Of a DNA stretch of 7,568 nt, positions 5,907 through 7,568 are shown one piece after another; the stretch's first letter is position 1, and each line of letters opens with the position of its first letter. The stretch spans positions 1 to 7,568 of the forward strand of contig JAFUEG010000338.1 of NCBI GenBank assembly GCA_017464045.1, written 5' to 3'. Made by a program: the position numbers and the translations under genes. The notes beneath the pieces are model-generated. The model was not told the origin of the DNA, made no database searches, and saw only the letters and a program-made list of their open reading frames with translations. Origin of the DNA: Lachnospiraceae bacterium. GTDB lineage: Bacteria > Bacillota_A > Clostridia > Lachnospirales > Lachnospiraceae.

Positions 5907-6395
5907 CTATTTGAAATATCCGTCAATTATCTCCTGTGCTTTGGTGCTATCCTTTGATATTACCAGAATTGCGTATTTTCCATTTGTATATTCAACTGCG
6001 GCATCAAGCTTAGGTATCTCATCCGGAAGATAATCCGCACAGGCTGCCTTTTGTGTGCTTATTCTTACATCGAAAGCAGCTTTAACTATTTTTACATTTT
6101 CTGTTGATGTAGCCTTTATAACAATTATTTCCTCTGCAGATGCACTTGAATTTGTATAAAATGCCGACTCTTCAATTATTGACGTATCCGCGATACTTAA
6201 TACTCTTGTAAGTCCTACAGATGAATCAATTTCTGCCAGATTATCCTTGAAATCGCATCCACTTTTTAATGCATCGGCAAGTGCTTTTACATCGACATCA
6301 ACAGCCGCATCCTTTGAATCTCCTTTACTTCCGCAAGCCGCAAGGGATAGTACGATAACTAATGAAAGTAACAGTGCAAATAAACGTTTTTTCAT
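5907..6395 (-). CDS. DUF4358-type lipoprotein, 162 aa
   Basis: A short secreted lipoprotein. Residues 1-20 are a lipoprotein signal peptide (MKKR, a hydrophobic stretch, then the lipobox LAAC with C21 as the lipidated cysteine), followed by a polar linker. The mature domain (about 34-161) has the features of Firmicutes DUF4358 proteins: an opening VKALADALKSGCDFKDNL helix, an acidic EEI segment in the middle (AEEIIVIKA), a VRISTQKAACADYLPDEIPKL helix, and a NGKYAILVISKDSTKAQEII ending. It should sit on the outer face of the membrane. Its molecular function is not known. AGGAGAG at 6401-6407 lies 5 bases before the ATG, and a strong sigma-A promoter lies about 110 bases upstream, so it is probably transcribed alone. 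The length fits the family. Assignment is from remembered pattern, not a search. Confidence 0.85.
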   Translation of the reverse strand: MKKRLFALLLSLVIVLSLAACGSKGDSKDAAVDVDVKALADALKSGCDFKDNLAEIDSSVGLTRVLSIADTSIIEESAFYTNSSASAEEIIVIKATSTENVKIVKAAFDVRISTQKAACADYLPDEIPKLDAAVEYTNGKYAILVISKDSTKAQEIIDGYFK

Positions 6396-6504
6396 AATCT
6401 CTCTCCTGACCTTTATAATCTATTTTTCAACAAATCTCAGACTAAACCCAATAATGTCTTAATCATATTTATAAAAAATGCTTTTTACCTTAAAAACATT
6501 CTGA

Positions 6505-6533
6505 ATTATAGCACAACCTTTTTTTATTGTCCA
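6505..6533 (-). promoter_or_regulatory. Sigma-A promoter of the lipoprotein gene
   Basis: On the minus strand TGGACA (6533-6528) is followed after exactly 17 bases by a perfect TATAAT (6510-6505), with TGC just before it (an extended -10). The start would lie near 6498, giving a leader of about 100 bases before the lipoprotein ATG. This is the best promoter match in the window. Confidence 0.75.
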
Positions 6534-6659
6534 TATCGCTTATTTATTATAATTCGATATTTTTTGTGTTATTTTTCACATTTTATTTTATTATTTCCGT
6601 GCAAGTTGGTGTATGGACACTTTTAAAACAAAATGTTATTATTGTAAACAATCATTTAC

Positions 6660-6738
6660 TAAAATCAAATATATCATATGGATTTAATATACAATATATC
6701 TGTTATGCGTTTAAATTAATTAACTATATTTGATTTTA
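6660..6738. repeat. Perfect 14-bp inverted repeat upstream of the epimerase gene
   Basis: TAAAATCAAATATA at 6660-6673 is the exact reverse complement of 6725-6738. The arms are 51 bases apart, with centres 65 bases apart, about six helical turns. The right arm lies between the likely -35 and -10 of the epimerase promoter. A dimeric or looping regulator could use the pair, or it may be a chance AT-rich match. Confidence 0.6.
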
Positions 6739-6744
6739 AATTAT

Positions 6745-6750
6745 TATAAT
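6745..6750 (+). promoter_or_regulatory. -10 box for the epimerase gene
   Basis: A perfect TATAAT lies 27 bases before the ATG and 11 before AAGGAGG. The best -35 is only TTAACT at 6720-6725 with a 19-base spacer, which is weak and suggests an activator or an alternative arrangement. Confidence 0.4.
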
Positions 6751-6777
6751 AAGGATATATAAGGAGGAGCGGTTTTT

Positions 6778-7568
6778 ATGAGTTATTTGGCTAAGATCAC
6801 TGATTACAAAGGGAAAGATGTAATTGAGCTCACAGCAGGAAAGTATAAGGCAGTTATTGCTCCGTTTTTAGGAAGTAATGTTTTCCGCATGCAGGACACT
6901 GAGGCTGAAATGGAAATCTTCAGATATGACGAAACGCTTTCTATAGAAGATTTAAAGAAATCACCTGAGGTTTACGGTATGCCAACCCTTTATCTGCACA
7001 ACAGACTTTCAAACGGTGTTTTAAAGGTTTCCGATGCCACCTATCATTTTCCTATAAATGATCCTCTTGGAAATCATTTACATGGTTTTCTCCATAAACG
7101 TGAGCACTCTATCGTAAGTGCTGAAGTTGTCGGAGATACTGCAGTTGCAAAGACTGAATATATATATGACGAAAAGGACGAGTTTTTTGAGACATTTCCG
7201 GTAAGCTTTAAGGCTGAATTTACTTTCACTCTCAGTGATAATGGTCTTGATTACGAATTTACTATGACTAATACTTCATCAAAACAGCTTCCTTTTGGTG
7301 TATGTAATCATACAGCTATAAACGGACCTTTCAGGAAGACTGGCGATGGTCTTGACATGAGACTTTATGTTCCTGTCGGAGACAAATGGGAACTCAGCAA
7401 ATCCTGTATCCCAACAGGCGAGTTTCTTCCGTTTAACAACCATGACAAGCAGTATATCACAGGTTCACAGATTCCTGTTCTTCATGACATCGACAACGAT
7501 GTTTTCTTTGCCGAAGAAGGTTCTCTTGACGGAAAGCCATTTTATGGAGCCGTTGCATCAGATGTAAA
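6778..7568 (+). CDS. Aldose 1-epimerase (GalM-type mutarotase family), C-terminus cut off
   Basis: Aldose 1-epimerases interconvert alpha and beta anomers of free sugars such as galactose and glucose in the cytoplasm, at the entry to sugar catabolism. The 263 residues present show the family signatures: a beta-rich N-terminus with VIAPFLGSNVFRM, a GMPTLYLHNRLSNG substrate-binding strand (about 67-80), NHLHGF with the histidine pair (about 99-104), and CNHTAINGPF (about 176-185) in place of the usual second-histidine motif, supplying the presumed general acid H178. The catalytic glutamate expected in the last third lies beyond the window edge, so activity cannot be fully judged. The start has a strong AAGGAGG 10 bases upstream. 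The middle is atypical for GalM, so it may be a diverged paralogue acting on another sugar; hence no symbol. No partner gene is visible. Confidence 0.85.
   Translation, partial: MSYLAKITDYKGKDVIELTAGKYKAVIAPFLGSNVFRMQDTEAEMEIFRYDETLSIEDLKKSPEVYGMPTLYLHNRLSNGVLKVSDATYHFPINDPLGNHLHGFLHKREHSIVSAEVVGDTAVAKTEYIYDEKDEFFETFPVSFKAEFTFTLSDNGLDYEFTMTNTSSKQLPFGVCNHTAINGPFRKTGDGLDMRLYVPVGDKWELSKSCIPTGEFLPFNNHDKQYITGSQIPVLHDIDNDVFFAEEGSLDGKPFYGAVASDV

Larger units (their letters stand above)
6396..6777. other. 382-base divergent intergenic region
   Basis: This gap separates the lipoprotein from the aldose 1-epimerase. It holds the lipoprotein ribosome binding site, a leader of about 100 bases, the strong minus-strand promoter at 6505-6533, then the 14-bp inverted repeat and the -10 box for the epimerase. 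The open frame at 6527-6733 is not convincing: it has no ribosome binding site and is made of AT-rich residues. I see no tRNA or other RNA gene. Confidence 0.6.

Noticed and set aside
6643..6656. CcpA cre-like site before the epimerase gene
   Set aside because: Three of the ten constrained positions of TGWAANCGNTNWCA mismatch, including the central G, which is too weak in AT-rich DNA.
6527..6733. 68-residue plus-strand open frame in the lipoprotein/epimerase gap
   Set aside because: No ribosome binding site, AT-driven composition, and overlap with a strong promoter on the other strand and the inverted repeat.

Overview
The window looks like chromosomal DNA of a motile, low-GC, Gram-positive anaerobe of the Lachnospiraceae type (Butyrivibrio / Roseburia / Eubacterium / Lachnospira group). 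The grounds are an AT-rich base composition with long AT intergenic regions, a Firmicutes-style flagellin, a large FliK-like protein, a DUF4358-type lipoprotein, a short Big_5-like protein, and strong AGGAGG-type ribosome binding sites. The genus is inferred, not proven.

Layout. Positions 1-4678 are a minus-strand block read right to left. It holds a membrane-anchored G5 + M23 peptidoglycan peptidase (4669 to 3707), a 1087-residue protein with a FliK-like C-terminus and degenerate internal repeats (3632 to 369), and the start of a flagellin gene (252 to 1, cut by the window edge). The last two are each preceded by the same ACCGATAA box, which reads as the -10 element of a flagellar sigma-28 (SigD) promoter. 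The peptidase is preceded by direct TGTWAH half-sites spaced like a WalR box.

Positions 4679-5347 are a 669-base intergenic region between divergent genes. They contain a 222-bp imperfect inverted repeat (a MITE-like or long RNA hairpin element) followed by two tandem repeats. A small plus-strand gene (5348-5698) then encodes a single unexported Ig-like domain and ends in a perfect hairpin. Positions 5742-5898 lie between convergent genes and hold a candidate structured RNA with nested helices and a possible pseudoknot. A DUF4358-type lipoprotein gene follows on the minus strand (6395 to 5907) with a near-consensus sigma-A promoter. The window ends inside an aldose 1-epimerase gene on the plus strand (6778 to the edge), whose upstream region carries a perfect 14-bp inverted repeat overlapping its likely promoter.

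How the genes may work together. Flagellin, the FliK-like protein and the peptidase could serve the flagellum and the cell wall it crosses. Flagellin plus the FliK-like gene form a plausible sigma-28 regulon pair, while the peptidase appears to be under separate, cell-wall-stress-like control. The right half looks like ordinary housekeeping and carbohydrate genes. The most unusual items are the 222-bp hairpin element, the 5742-5898 RNA-like structure, the oversized FliK-like protein and the WalR-like sites. I see no CRISPR array, tRNA, rRNA, transposase or defence gene.
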